From Pseudomonadota bacterium (GTDB taxonomy: Bacteria > Pseudomonadota > Alphaproteobacteria > Sphingomonadales > Sphingomonadaceae): a stretch of 6,708 bases of DNA. A model generated the notes under the pieces. It did no database searches. It was not told the origin of the DNA and saw only the letters and a list, made by a program, of their open reading frames with translations. Positions 6,456 through 6,708 of this stretch are shown piece after piece (position 1 is the first letter of the stretch; every line of letters starts with the position of its first letter). Location: positions 1 through 6,708 of the forward strand of contig JAEZES010000245.1 of NCBI GenBank assembly GCA_023432995.1, in the 5' to 3' direction. The translations under genes and the position numbers were made by a program.

Positions 6456-6708
6456 TGATCGCGATGTAGCCGTGGGTCAGGTCGCAGGTCCACACGGTTG
6501 CCCGGCCGTCGCCGAGCCCGAGGTCGATTTCGATGTCGATCTCGCGCCCCTTGAGGTGCGCGACGACGGGCGCCTCGTCGTAGTCGGGGAGCGGCAGGCC
6601 CTCGCGCGCGGCCCACACGCCGCCGCAGCCGATCGACAGCCGGTCGCGGTAGGCCCGCGCCCCGGCCTTGGCGCCCGCCCACACCACCCCGCCCCACTTG
6701 GGGGGCAA
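6436..6708 (-). CDS. argJ: ArgJ, C-terminal 90 residues (5' end outside window)
   Basis: C-terminal fragment of ArgJ, the ornithine acetyltransferase of the cyclic arginine pathway, which moves the acetyl group from N-acetylornithine to glutamate and in some species also makes N-acetylglutamate from acetyl-CoA. The fragment belongs to the beta chain left after self-cleavage at a conserved threonine outside this window. The end is unmistakable: YDEAPVVAHLKGREIDIEID, then GDGRATVWTCDLTHGYIAIN and ADYRS. The frame is open to the edge; the TTG at 6708 is an internal codon cut by the window. Residues 1-20 depart from the family: LPPKWGGVVWAGAKAG stands where ArgJ normally has DPNWGRVV followed by MAVGKAG. 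From RDRLSI onward the match is normal. The stop lies 20 bases inside the following zinc-protein gene. Confidence 0.93.
   Translation of the reverse strand: MPPKWGGVVWAGAKAGARAYRDRLSIGCGGVWAAREGLPLPDYDEAPVVAHLKGREIDIEIDLGLGDGRATVWTCDLTHGYIAINADYRS

Overview
The window is a GC-rich stretch in which almost every third codon position is G or C. It looks like ordinary alphaproteobacterial chromosome, most likely Sphingomonadales (an Erythrobacter-, Novosphingobium- or Sphingomonas-like organism). That assignment rests on remembered resemblance of the AddAB, TrxA and ArgJ proteins and has not been checked by a search. No mobile element, CRISPR array, tRNA or rRNA is visible.

Plus strand, left half (2-4875). 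The window opens inside addB, the nuclease subunit of the AddAB double-strand-break repair helicase-nuclease. addB runs through an ATGA overlap into a complete addA (UvrD-type helicase plus a second nuclease domain). AddA and AddB together process broken DNA ends into 3' tails for RecA loading. After a 60-base gap with a weak promoter candidate comes trxA, a classical cytosolic thioredoxin with a WCGPC active site.

Centre (4876-4964). trxA and the minus-strand genes converge here. The gap holds a near-perfect 13-bp inverted repeat with a 3-nt loop, which could fold on either strand and serve as a two-way terminator. It may also be one copy of a dispersed palindromic repeat.

Minus strand, right half (reading leftwards from 6708). 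The order is the 3' end of argJ (arginine biosynthesis), a GFA/CENP-V-type zinc protein, an inositol-monophosphatase family enzyme, and a small SEC-C zinc-motif gene. The first three overlap one another (20 and 4 bases) and look like one operon. The SEC-C gene keeps an excellent ribosome binding site, but its reading frame is broken at three places. Removing four bases from three homopolymer runs restores an 81-residue protein with a complete C-x-C-x8-C-C motif, so it is either a recent pseudogene or a local sequence error.

I found no convincing undescribed system. The points most worth a second look are the triply frameshifted SEC-C gene, the convergent palindrome, and the unusual ArgJ residues in the last ~70 bases, which may reflect poor sequence at a contig end.
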